A stretch of DNA of 64,000 nucleotides, taken from assembly GCA_964469215.1 (NCBI GenBank), contig CAYXYB010000006.1:1-64000 (forward strand), read 5' to 3'. Source of the DNA: SKPS01 sp964469215. Its GTDB lineage: Bacteria; Bacteroidota; Bacteroidia; Bacteroidales; SKPS01. Positions 34,619 through 42,587 of the stretch are shown here, one piece after another; position 1 is the stretch's first letter, and each line of letters begins with the position of its first letter. Under the pieces are notes generated by a model. The model was not told where the DNA came from. It made no database searches and saw only the letters and a program-made list of their open reading frames with translations. The translations under genes and the position numbers were made by a program.

Positions 34619-35338
34619 TTATTGCAGGCTGTTTATCCTGTCGAAGAGGTTTTTCTTGTAAAGACCACCGATTGGGAGAAGTTTCATCTTCCCTTCCATT
34701 ATGAGTTCCGGATACTTTATTGAATGGATCTTATCAATCCTTACTATGTATGATCTGTGTATCCTGACAAATTCGTATTCCGGAAGTACCTCTTCAATCC
34801 CTTTGATAGTGGTATGAGTTGTTATCATTCCGTTAACCATGTGAACAACAACATAATCTTTAAGTGCTTCGATGTACAGTATCTTATTGAAGTCGATTCT
34901 GTTATGGCGGTATCCGGCACGCACGAAGAGGCATCCGGTATGTTTCGGTAAAATTTTGCCGGGCCTTTTATGTTTATTAAGGGCAATTTCAATCGCAGCG
35001 TGAAGAGTTTCAGGTCTGAAGGGTTTAATTACTACGCCATATGCTTCGGAGGCGGCAATGTCACGGATCAGGTCACCGGGTATTCCACCGCTCATCAGCA
35101 CAACCGGCAGGCCGTGAAGGTCATAGATCATTATAGCTGCTTCTATACCTGACAGACCTTTGCCCATGTCGGTGTCCATCAGAATAATATCAGGCGGATC
35201 AGTCTCAATCGATTTGATTGCATCCTCAGCAGTGCAGACAATCTTAATGACATCATAGCCAAGCTTTTCGAGCACATTTCTTATGTCAATTGTAACATTT
35301 TTTACATCTTCTGCGATGAGTATTCTTTTTGTCTTCAT
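34619..35338 (-). CDS. LytTR-family response regulator
   Basis: A 239-residue two-domain regulator. The receiver (about 5-122) has the acidic residues Glu10-Asp11, phospho-acceptor Asp55 in ILMDTDM, and the conserved Lys in VIKPFRP. The LytTR DNA-binding domain (about 137-238) shows 'FNKILYIEALKDYVVVHMVNG', 'HTTIKGIEEVLP' and 'FVRIHRSYIVRIDKI'. It would bind paired direct repeats upstream of target genes. No kinase gene is adjacent, so the partner is unknown. Three imperfect repeats lie 190-290 bp upstream of its start and could be its own binding sites. It ends just beside the 28-bp repeat array. Confidence 0.93.
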   Translation of the reverse strand: MKTKRILIAEDVKNVTIDIRNVLEKLGYDVIKIVCTAEDAIKSIETDPPDIILMDTDMGKGLSGIEAAIMIYDLHGLPVVLMSGGIPGDLIRDIAASEAYGVVIKPFRPETLHAAIEIALNKHKRPGKILPKHTGCLFVRAGYRHNRIDFNKILYIEALKDYVVVHMVNGMITTHTTIKGIEEVLPEYEFVRIHRSYIVRIDKIHSIKYPELIMEGKMKLLPIGGLYKKNLFDRINSLQ

Positions 35339-35387
35339 AATGCAGGACTTGTAATTAATGGGTGTTTAGTTCATATTATTTCACCAA

Positions 35388-35395
35388 CAAAGATA
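35388..35395 (-). promoter_or_regulatory. -7 promoter element of the LytTR regulator
   Basis: The minus strand reads TATCTTTG, exact to TAnnTTTG, 50 bases before the ATG at 35338. Confidence 0.5.
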
Positions 35396-35530
35396 ATTAA
35401 ACCTCTGATTGATTCGATGAAAACAAAAAAAAATCCGATGAACAAAAATTTCAATAGACATGTAATCTAATGGGCATAATGAAATCTTTAAGACTATCAT
35501 CAAAGCAACTAATCTATAAGGGTTGATTTT

Positions 35531-35616
35531 ATTAACCACAGCTAATAAAACAGGCTTTAATTTTATTAACCGGATTTAATAATACAGGCTTTAATTAACC
35601 GGAGTTAATAAAAATG
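35531..35616. repeat. Three imperfect AT-rich repeats upstream of the LytTR gene
   Basis: Copies begin with ATTAACC at 35531, 35565 and 35594. Each runs ATTAACC, four to six bases, then TTAATAA or CTAATAA, and the first two continue into a shared CAGGCTTTA. Each copy is also a near-palindrome (TTATTAACC...TTAATAA). They occupy the otherwise gene-free 342-bp stretch 35339-35680, between the regulator start and the pssA stop. Confidence 0.7.
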
Positions 35617-35680
35617 AATTTGTTAATGATATTTCTATAATAATTGGGAATTTTGGTTCAGGGCAATACCACAACTTGAT

Positions 35681-36385
35681 TCAAACCATTATATCTCCAT
35701 CAGGCATAATCATTTTTTTAGGTTTCCAAATAGCATAAATCACTGATAACAGGATATACAGAATAACTGCAAGCGGCAAAGCCTGCCATTTCAGAAAAAT
35801 TATAAGCGCTGCTGAACCTGCCAGAAGCAGTATGGGGAACACCCTCTCAGCACCTCCCTTTTTCAAATCTTTGAATGAGAACATAGGCAGCGGCAGCACC
35901 ATCAGCAGAGCCACGGCAATAATTATCAATGTAAGCAACGGGTTACCGTAGAGGTAAAATCCGTATTCGAGGTCGATATAAGGGAGGGGGATGAGGAAGA
36001 GGCCTGCGGCGGGTGTTGGCAGTCCGCGGAAGGAGACTGACTGTCTGGCGTCGGTGTTGAAACGGGCAAGGCGAATTGCGGCAAAGAGAGGTATTAACCC
36101 TGCGAGCGCCACACTGTAATAGTTAGGATGAAGCAGATGCTGGTAGATGAGCACGCCGGGTGCCACTCCGAATGAAACAATGTCGGCCAGAGAATCCATC
36201 TGTTTTCCAAAATCCGATGTGGCGTTGAGGACTCTTGCCACCAGGCCGTCGAAGGTATCGATGACGGCGGCTATGCAGATCAGCGCCATACTGTACAAGG
36301 GGTCTGCAAGCACTATGGCAGCAAAACCGCACAGTAGGTTTCCCAGGGTCAGCAGCGATGGGATAACTTTTACTATTTGTTTCAT
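35681..36385 (-). CDS. pssA: CDP-diacylglycerol-serine O-phosphatidyltransferase
   Basis: A 234-residue membrane enzyme that makes phosphatidylserine from CDP-diacylglycerol and serine. The CDP-alcohol phosphotransferase motif D-G-x2-A-R-x8-G-x3-D-x3-D is intact in FDGLVARVLNATSDFGKQMDSLAD (in two pieces: FDGLVARVLN and FGKQMDSLAD). About seven hydrophobic helices follow the family plan (type II PssA of Gram-positive bacteria and Bacteroidota). It lies 106 bp downstream of psd on the same strand. Together the two genes form the phosphatidylethanolamine branch. Confidence 0.95.
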   Translation of the reverse strand: MKQIVKVIPSLLTLGNLLCGFAAIVLADPLYSMALICIAAVIDTFDGLVARVLNATSDFGKQMDSLADIVSFGVAPGVLIYQHLLHPNYYSVALAGLIPLFAAIRLARFNTDARQSVSFRGLPTPAAGLFLIPLPYIDLEYGFYLYGNPLLTLIIIAVALLMVLPLPMFSFKDLKKGGAERVFPILLLAGSAALIIFLKWQALPLAVILYILLSVIYAIWKPKKMIMPDGDIMV

Positions 36386-36491
36386 TGATGATGATTGTTA
36401 CAGTGGATTTTTCCGCAGCTGTGCAAGATACAACACAAAGTTGAAAAGCATGTGCATGGATTCCAAACACCAGCAGTTAAAGTATTATTTA

Positions 36492-37298
36492 TCAGCATAA
36501 GCGGTTTCCCGTTTTGATGTGGTTGCCGGTAAGTGTTTCCGTATTGTTAAGCAGGTTGTTTTCCATGATCAGCAGCACGGTTGAGCCAAGTTCGAAGAGG
36601 CCGGTCTCCTGGCCTTTGACTAAATTTACTGATAGGTTCCGGGCGTGAAATCCTTTTGTAAACCCATCCACAAAGCTGATCCTGATCCTCCCCACCACGA
36701 TTGCGCCCACAAGCACCAGAAAGAATCTACCGTATTCCGAATCACCTTCAATGACAACCCGTTCGTTGGTGCAGTAAAGGTTCGGGTGTCTGAGGATCTT
36801 TGCGGGGTTTACTGTTCTTACAGAGCCGTGGAGGTGCCTGATTGCAGTAATCGTACAGTTGAACGGTGCATGCACCCTGTGGTAATCGGCAGGGGAGAGG
36901 TAAATGGTTGAGAAGGAGCCGGAGTTGAAACCTGGTTTACCCAACAATTCCGAAAGATGGTAATTACTTCTTTTCACATGGAAAAGCTGGCCGTCTTCAA
37001 AGCTACCCCCGGCGGTGATGATACCGTCTGCCGGTGATACTATGCCATCTTCGGTTTTCCGTAAGCCCGGCCGCGCCTGCCTGGTGAAGAAACTGTTGAA
37101 TGTACGGTAACAACTGAGATCGCTGTCGAACTCAGTCATGTCGATACGGTTTGCACGGATATATTTTCTGATAAGCGGTTTCAGCAGCCATCCGGGAAGG
37201 CGAAGATCGGCAATATACCCCATAAAGGTCGTCAGTCCCCGTGCCAGTCCTGCACGCTGAAAAAAGTCAGAGGTCACAATCCGGTATAAAGTTTCCAT
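36492..37298 (-). CDS. psd: Phosphatidylserine decarboxylase proenzyme
   Basis: A 268-residue proenzyme that decarboxylates phosphatidylserine to phosphatidylethanolamine. The self-cleavage motif LGST is present near residue 239 (FELGSTVLLIMENN). Cleavage before Ser would leave a pyruvoyl alpha chain of about 30 residues. The segments 'GIVSPADGIITAGG' and 'FSTIYLSPADYHRVHAPF' with the catalytic Asp/His are intact. The length fits the standard PSD-B type. It has a promoter-like box 23-30 bases upstream and pssA follows, so the two final steps of the pathway are probably co-expressed. Confidence 0.95.
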   Translation of the reverse strand: METLYRIVTSDFFQRAGLARGLTTFMGYIADLRLPGWLLKPLIRKYIRANRIDMTEFDSDLSCYRTFNSFFTRQARPGLRKTEDGIVSPADGIITAGGSFEDGQLFHVKRSNYHLSELLGKPGFNSGSFSTIYLSPADYHRVHAPFNCTITAIRHLHGSVRTVNPAKILRHPNLYCTNERVVIEGDSEYGRFFLVLVGAIVVGRIRISFVDGFTKGFHARNLSVNLVKGQETGLFELGSTVLLIMENNLLNNTETLTGNHIKTGNRLC

Positions 37299-37320
37299 TT
37301 GTTACCGTTTGATTAAACAG

Positions 37321-37328
37321 CAAAGGTA
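37321..37328 (-). promoter_or_regulatory. -7 promoter element of psd-pssA
   Basis: The minus strand reads TACCTTTG, exact to TAnnTTTG, 23 bases before the psd ATG, in the 39-bp gap behind the hydrolase gene. Confidence 0.5.
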
Positions 37329-37337
37329 AAGGAAAAC

Positions 37338-38138
37338 TCATAATTCATAACTCAAGACTCCCCCCAGTATCGCCCTCAAACATTCATCCCTCGCTTCAAC
37401 GTACCCCATGTGGCCGCAGTCGCGCAGAAACAGCACGGTACAGTCGGCCGGCAGCAGAACCTGTTCCAATATCTTTTCCATGTCGATACGTGTATCGAGC
37501 TGTCCGACAATATACAGCACCGGCACACTGATGTTTTTCAGGGTTTTGTAATGTGATCTGCGTATCTTCATCCCCTCCATTGCAGCTGTTATGGCTTCGG
37601 ATTCCATGTTGTTTGCACGCTGTTGAAGGGTTTTGATAACACTGGTATGTTTTTTACGATTTCCGGGGGCAAAAAGATCGGGGATAAAAAGGGTTATGTA
37701 GTCAGCCCGGTTTTTTTTCACAACATTTATTGCACGGTCGCGGTTTTCTTTTGTTTCAGGACTGTCGGCATTGGCATTGGAGTGGAACATGCAGAGCCCG
37801 CTGAGCATTTCAGGATATTGCGCTGCGAACTCAAGAGCCACGTAACCTCCCATGCTGTGACCTATCATAAAACACTTTTCTGTTTCAAGACGAATCAGAA
37901 CCTTTTGGATTACCGATGCCATAAAACTCATAGTGTGTATATCAGAAAAACTCTCGCTGCTTCCATGGCCCGGCAGGTCAATGGCAACAACCCTGAAGGA
38001 ATCTGAGAGTGCGTTAATGTAATCTTCCCAGATTTCAGATGATTCCATGAAACCATGAAGAAACACTACAGTGTCTCCTTCACCTGATATATAAAAGCTT
38101 ACTTCTTTGTTATTTATGCGGACATGTTTCTTTATCAT
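37338..38138 (-). CDS. Alpha/beta-hydrolase
   Basis: A 266-residue soluble hydrolase with 'VVFLHGFMESSEIWEDYI', nucleophile elbow GHSMGGYVALE, an Asp in 'YIVGQLDTRIDM' and His in 'RDCGHMGYVEA'. The catalytic triad is complete. The style is that of MenH/BioH/prolyl-aminopeptidase-like members, which cannot be told apart from sequence alone. No signal peptide is present. It is divergent from the chorismate mutase-like gene, with both starts within 60 bp. Confidence 0.9.
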   Translation of the reverse strand: MIKKHVRINNKEVSFYISGEGDTVVFLHGFMESSEIWEDYINALSDSFRVVAIDLPGHGSSESFSDIHTMSFMASVIQKVLIRLETEKCFMIGHSMGGYVALEFAAQYPEMLSGLCMFHSNANADSPETKENRDRAINVVKKNRADYITLFIPDLFAPGNRKKHTSVIKTLQQRANNMESEAITAAMEGMKIRRSHYKTLKNISVPVLYIVGQLDTRIDMEKILEQVLLPADCTVLFLRDCGHMGYVEARDECLRAILGGVLSYEL

Positions 38139-38155
38139 TTTTTTGTGCTTTGAAG

Positions 38156-38163
38156 CAAAAATA
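38156..38163 (-). promoter_or_regulatory. -7 promoter element of the alpha/beta-hydrolase gene
   Basis: The minus strand reads TATTTTTG, exact to TAnnTTTG, 18 bases before the ATG at 38138. Confidence 0.5.
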
Positions 38164-38197
38164 TTCTAATTTAGTCAGAATAAAAAAATGCTGTGCT

Positions 38198-38476
38198 ATG
38201 AACAACGACTTAATGAAACTTGACGACTTTCGGAGGTTGCTTCAGGAGCTTGACCTTCGTTTGCTGCTCCTTCTGAAGGATCGGTTCAGGCTTAGTGAAG
38301 AGATGGGGATTATTAAAAGGAGGAACAATATTTCACCTTTACAGGAAGAGGAGTGGCAAAGAAAGATTGATTTTCTTTCATCCTATCTTGAGGATAGCGA
38401 TAAAATTACTGAGTTGCTGAACATCTTCTACCTTATTCACAAGCTTTCTGTAGAAATGCAGGAGAGGGTTCAGTGA
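38198..38476 (+). CDS. Small chorismate mutase-like (AroQ-fold) protein
   Basis: A 92-residue all-helical protein from the ATG at 38198 (MNNDLMKLDD); a longer frame starts only at a TTG. It matches the AroQ mutase plan. Helix 1 has 'LDDFRRLLQELDLRLLLLLKDR' (in part), with Arg residues at the substrate positions. 'RLSEEMGIIKRR' supplies the usual Lys, then 'ISPLQEEEWQRKIDFL', then a final helix. Family members usually have Arg-Glu where this has Trp-Gln (EEEWQRK), so catalytic competence is uncertain. It would convert chorismate to prephenate. No other aromatic-pathway gene is adjacent. It is convergent with corA, 4 bp apart. Confidence 0.75.
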   Translation: MNNDLMKLDDFRRLLQELDLRLLLLLKDRFRLSEEMGIIKRRNNISPLQEEEWQRKIDFLSSYLEDSDKITELLNIFYLIHKLSVEMQERVQ

Positions 38477-38480
38477 TCTC

Positions 38481-39389
38481 TTACATCCACTTTTTACGCT
38501 TGAAGTAGAACATCATTCCAACCATTATCATTACCATAATTCCCAGAATAACATAGAATGCAACAGGGCTCTCCTGTATTGGCAGCAGCACATTCATACC
38601 ATACATCCCGGTGATCACGCTCAACGGAAGCATGATGGTAGAGATAAAGGTAAGTATCTTCATTATCTGGTTTGTACGGTTAGCCTGCAGTGAGTCAAAA
38701 GTTTTCGAAAACCCTTCAATCAACTCTTCATAATCCTCAATCATATCCCACATCTTCTGATAGTAGTCGAGTATGTTGCCCCAGTATTCTTCCATGTCTT
38801 TGGCAAAACCTTCGATGGCTCCTGATTCAAATTTCTGGAAAACACGAAGTTGTGGCCTGAAGATGGTGTTTATCAGGATAAGGTTTTTTCGGGTTACAGA
38901 TATTCTTTCGATGGTTTTCTCTGCCTTGATATTGAAAATATCCTTATTTATAAGATCGAGTTCTTCATCGATACGTGAAAGCAACGACATGGTTTCCTTC
39001 ATGAGTGCCTCGAGGATAGCGTATAACAAGGTGTCACTCGACTGAGGCAAATTTCCTAATGCTTCTTCGGGATTATCTTTCACTTCGTTAAAGAGGTTTT
39101 TAACAACCCAGTGTGACTTACCTATCGTGATCACAAAATCTTTTCCCCAGAAAATTTTCACCTCCTTTGTCTTCACAAATTTATTCACCTTGTCGGCGTA
39201 GGGGAAATGGAGAATAAGAAAATAGTAGTCGTCGTAAACGTCGATTTTAGGCCTTTGCACGCGGCTGCGGCAGTCTTCTATATCAAGGGGGTGAAAGCTG
39301 TAGTTCTCACTCAGGAAGTTAAGGTTCTCTTCAGAAGGGTATAGGATGTGATGCCATTTAACGTTTCCTATCTGGATGGTTTCTATCAT
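38481..39389 (-). CDS. corA: CorA-type magnesium/cobalt transporter
   Basis: A 302-residue protein with a long cytoplasmic alpha/beta funnel domain (1 to about 240) and two C-terminal membrane helices. The signature GMN is present in GMYGMNVLLPIQESP, followed by the second helix and a basic tail KRKKWM. It forms a pentameric channel for Mg2+ (also Co2+ and Ni2+) in the inner membrane. It is transcribed alone. Upstream (39390-39688) lies about 300 bp with an 8-bp tandem repeat but no gene. Confidence 0.93.
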   Translation of the reverse strand: MIETIQIGNVKWHHILYPSEENLNFLSENYSFHPLDIEDCRSRVQRPKIDVYDDYYFLILHFPYADKVNKFVKTKEVKIFWGKDFVITIGKSHWVVKNLFNEVKDNPEEALGNLPQSSDTLLYAILEALMKETMSLLSRIDEELDLINKDIFNIKAEKTIERISVTRKNLILINTIFRPQLRVFQKFESGAIEGFAKDMEEYWGNILDYYQKMWDMIEDYEELIEGFSKTFDSLQANRTNQIMKILTFISTIMLPLSVITGMYGMNVLLPIQESPVAFYVILGIMVMIMVGMMFYFKRKKWM

Positions 39390-39555
39390 TGGCGCTCCTC
39401 CTGAATTTAAATATGATTCTACATTCCGTGAATGAGTTTTATGCCGGCTAAAGTAAACTATTTTTTTGGTTATGTTTTTTTTTTGGCGATTTCTTTTTTA
39501 TTAACAGTTGTTTTCAGCTTCACCAATGATATTTCAGGCAATTACTATTCGTGAA

Positions 39556-39579
39556 CTTTCAAACTTTCAATCTTTCAAA
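39556..39579. repeat. 8-bp tandem repeat
   Basis: CTTTCAAA, CTTTCAAT and CTTTCAAA in direct succession, followed by CTTTTTTC. It lies in the non-coding stretch between the corA and sucA starts. No function is evident. Confidence 0.8.
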
Positions 39580-39653
39580 CTTTTTTCATTCATCAAGGAA
39601 CCTTGAAGACTGAAACTTGTTTATACATGAAGTTGAAATAGAAAATTAAATTG

Positions 39654-39661
39654 TATCTTCA
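39654..39661 (+). promoter_or_regulatory. Candidate promoter of sucAB
   Basis: TTG at 39633-39635, 18 bp spacer, TATCTTCA. Spacing fits, but the -7 box differs from TAnnTTTG at two bases. The sucA ATG is 28 bases downstream. Confidence 0.3.
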
Positions 39662-39688
39662 CTGTCGAAAAAGCGGTTTTAAAAGCAG

Positions 39689-42448
39689 ATGAAACATATC
39701 AGCGGCATGAACGACAAGGCTTTGGAAGCCTTATACCGGCAATATAATAATGATCCGGGGAGTGTTGATTCAAGCCTGCATCCTTTTTTTGAAGGTTTCG
39801 ATGTTGGATATCGGAACTTTTCCGGGGAGGAGGGGGCTTCACAGACGGGTGACGAGTTCAGGGTGATAAACCTGATAAATGAATACCGTAAGAGGGGGCA
39901 TCTTTTCACACGTACGAACCCGGTTCGCACCCGAAGGAAATACACCCCGACACTTGACATAGAAAATTTCGGGCTTACTGAGGATCACCTCGACAGGGTT
40001 TTCGATGCCGGTGCTGAGATTGGTTTAGGTTCTGCAAGGCTGCGGGATATCATTGTTCATCTTGAGGATACATATTGCAGGAGCATCGGAGCCGAGTTCA
40101 TGTTTATCAGGAATCATGAGGTAGAGGTCTGGCTTAAGCAGAAGATGGAGGGCTCCCGGAACAGACCTGAATATACATCAGCACTAAAAAGAATCATCTT
40201 AAACAAGTTGCGGGAGGCTGTATTTTTCGAGAGGTTCATTCACAGGAAGTTTCCTGGACAGAAGAGGTTTTCACTTGAGGGAGCAGAATCGTTGATACCT
40301 GCTTTGCAGACTGTAATTGAGCTGGGAGCAGGAATGGGTACAGCAGAGTTTATTATTGGGATGGCTCACCGGGGAAGGTTGAATGTGCTTGCCAATATTA
40401 TGCAAAAACCTCTCAGCGAACTTCTTAGTGAGTTTTCCGGTCTTGAATATGATGATTTTGACCTGCTGGGAGATGTGAAGTACCACATGGGTTATACCAC
40501 CTATCTTACCACCGGTGGAGGAAAAGAGATACGTGTTACACTTTCTCCCAACCCTTCGCACCTCGAAGCTGTTGACCCTGTTGTGGAGGGGATTGCCAGG
40601 GCGAGGATCGATCGTAAACACAACAGAGATTACAGGAAAATCACACCGATACTTATACATGGTGATGCTGCAATTGCAGGGCAGGGTATAGTCTATGAGG
40701 TACTGCAGATGTCGGAGTTGCCTGCATATAACACCGGCGGTACAGTGCATCTGGTTATCAACAACCAGCTCGGTTTTACAACCAACTATCTGGATGCAAG
40801 ATCGAGTGTTTATTGCACTGATATAGCCAAGGTGATACAATCCCCGGTATTTCATGTAAATGGTGATGATGCAGAGGCTGTGGTCTTTACAATGAGGCTC
40901 GCTATGGAATACAGAGAGCGTTTTCAGAAGGATGTTTTTATTGATATACTTTGTTACAGAAGATATGGGCATAACGAGAGTGATGAACCGAGGTTTACCC
41001 AACCGTTATTATATAAAATCATCGAAAATCATCCTGATCCATACATTATCTATAAAAGCACCCTAATAAATGAGGGTGTAATTGCTGCAGATCAGGCAGA
41101 CAGGGATGAAAAACGTTTGGTGGATTATCTCGAAAATGCACTCGACAGTTCAAAAGAGATAAGCAGGTCTACTATAAAGTCGTTTCTCAGCAAGACATGG
41201 CAGAAGATGCACAGGGCATTGCCGGAAGATTTCGTTCAATCATCTGATACATCAGTTAGTGAAGAATTGCTGGAACAGGTAGCGTTAAGGATAGCCTCTC
41301 TTCCTGAGGGGAAGCAGTTTTTCAGGAAGATAGTCAGGTTGCAGGATGAACGTTTGAAGATGGTAACCGAAACCGGAAAGGTTGACTGGGGGATGGCAGA
41401 GTTGCTTGCATACGGAACACTTCTGGCCGAAGAGTTCAATGTTCGGATCTCAGGACAGGACGTGGAGAGGGGAACTTTCAGCCATCGCCATGCTGTTTTA
41501 AGAGTTGAGGATTCCGAAGAAGAGTATATACCATTGGAGCATATAGCAGAAAATCAGGGTAAATTTGAGATTTACAACTCCTTACTCTCTGAGTATGGAG
41601 TCTTGGGGTTTGAATACGGCTATGCACTGGCCTCCCCTGACACATTGACAATATGGGAGGCTCAGTTTGGCGATTTTGGTAATGGCGCCCAGATCATATT
41701 CGACCAGTTTATTAGCAGTGGTGAGGAGAAGTGGAATGTTATGAACGGCCTTGTTGTGTTGCTGCCACACGGCTACGAAGGGCAAGGCCCGGAACACTCA
41801 AGCGCCCGTATTGAGAGGGCACTTATCTTGTGTGCCGATTACAACATGCAGGTTGCATACTGTACTACCCCGGCAAGCTTCTTCCACCTTCTGAGAAGGC
41901 AGTTGCACCGTGAGTTTCGCAAACCATTGATAGTGTTCACACCCAAGAGCCTTCTGCGTCATCCGCTGTGTGTCTCTGATAAACAGGAATTTATATCAGG
42001 AAAGTTCAGGGAGGTGATAGACGACCAAATTACCGATCCGGAAAAGGTGCACAAGGTAGTGTTCTGTACCGGTAAGATCTGGTATGAACTCAATGAGGCC
42101 AGAACGAATTTGAAACGTGATGATGTGGCTATTGTGAGATTGGAACAGCTTTATCCATTACCTGTTGAACAAATGGTGAAGATTGTGACGAAATACAGGA
42201 ATGCAGATTCATGGCTATGGACCCAGGAGGAACCCGGCAACATGGGTGCCTGGAGCTATATATCGAGAAACTTCAAAGCTGTTCCGTTACGCATGGTTGC
42301 CCGCCCCGACAGCGGTAGCCCGGCAACCGGATCAGGACGGTTACACAAAGTACGACAGGCAAAAATAATAGAGAAGACATTCGGAAACTGTCACTGCGAA
42401 AGAGTGCGTGAAGAGTGCCGTATGATATGTTCTGAACGTGAATACTAA
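39689..42448 (+). CDS. sucA: 2-oxoglutarate dehydrogenase E1 component
   Basis: A 919-residue thiamine diphosphate enzyme that decarboxylates 2-oxoglutarate and passes the succinyl group to lipoyl-E2. The N-terminal E2-binding start 'ALEALYRQYNNDPGSVD' and the segments 'IGMAHRGRLNVLANIMQKPL', 'NPSHLEAVDPVVEGIARAR' and 'HGDAAIAGQGIVYEVLQM' (TPP/Mg site) are typical of SucA. So are the C-terminal 'EEPGNMGAWSYI' and 'ARPDSGSPATGSGRLHKVRQ'. It is followed by sucB after 139 bp. Unlike many anaerobic Bacteroidales, this genome has the NAD-linked enzyme as well as the ferredoxin-linked KorAB. E3 (lpd) is not in the window. Confidence 0.96.
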   Translation: MKHISGMNDKALEALYRQYNNDPGSVDSSLHPFFEGFDVGYRNFSGEEGASQTGDEFRVINLINEYRKRGHLFTRTNPVRTRRKYTPTLDIENFGLTEDHLDRVFDAGAEIGLGSARLRDIIVHLEDTYCRSIGAEFMFIRNHEVEVWLKQKMEGSRNRPEYTSALKRIILNKLREAVFFERFIHRKFPGQKRFSLEGAESLIPALQTVIELGAGMGTAEFIIGMAHRGRLNVLANIMQKPLSELLSEFSGLEYDDFDLLGDVKYHMGYTTYLTTGGGKEIRVTLSPNPSHLEAVDPVVEGIARARIDRKHNRDYRKITPILIHGDAAIAGQGIVYEVLQMSELPAYNTGGTVHLVINNQLGFTTNYLDARSSVYCTDIAKVIQSPVFHVNGDDAEAVVFTMRLAMEYRERFQKDVFIDILCYRRYGHNESDEPRFTQPLLYKIIENHPDPYIIYKSTLINEGVIAADQADRDEKRLVDYLENALDSSKEISRSTIKSFLSKTWQKMHRALPEDFVQSSDTSVSEELLEQVALRIASLPEGKQFFRKIVRLQDERLKMVTETGKVDWGMAELLAYGTLLAEEFNVRISGQDVERGTFSHRHAVLRVEDSEEEYIPLEHIAENQGKFEIYNSLLSEYGVLGFEYGYALASPDTLTIWEAQFGDFGNGAQIIFDQFISSGEEKWNVMNGLVVLLPHGYEGQGPEHSSARIERALILCADYNMQVAYCTTPASFFHLLRRQLHREFRKPLIVFTPKSLLRHPLCVSDKQEFISGKFREVIDDQITDPEKVHKVVFCTGKIWYELNEARTNLKRDDVAIVRLEQLYPLPVEQMVKIVTKYRNADSWLWTQEEPGNMGAWSYISRNFKAVPLRMVARPDSGSPATGSGRLHKVRQAKIIEKTFGNCHCERVREECRMICSEREY

Positions 42449-42545
42449 ATATTTTAATTGGTTGTTGGCTTTACCTCTAATATTTAACCGGTTAAACTAC
42501 TAAACTATAAACATTTAAATAATGTAACTCTCAACCTTGACAAAC

Positions 42546-42570
42546 TTGATAAGCATTTAAACTTTATCAA
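42546..42570. promoter_or_regulatory. Operator-like inverted repeat before sucB
   Basis: TTGATAA (42546-42552), 11 bases, TTATCAA (42564-42570): a perfect 7-bp inverted repeat with centres about 18 bp apart, ending 17 bases before the sucB ATG. This suits a dimeric regulator, but the low GC makes chance occurrence possible. Confidence 0.35.
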
Positions 42571-42587
42571 CAAAAATCAAAAAATCA

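Noticed and set aside
34307..34723. Plus-strand reading frame through the tRNA, repeat array and gap
   Set aside because: It translates a tRNA, 28-bp repeats and unknown bases; not a protein.
40271..41002. 243-codon minus-strand frame within sucA
   Set aside because: Antisense shadow of conserved SucA sequence; no start context or motif.
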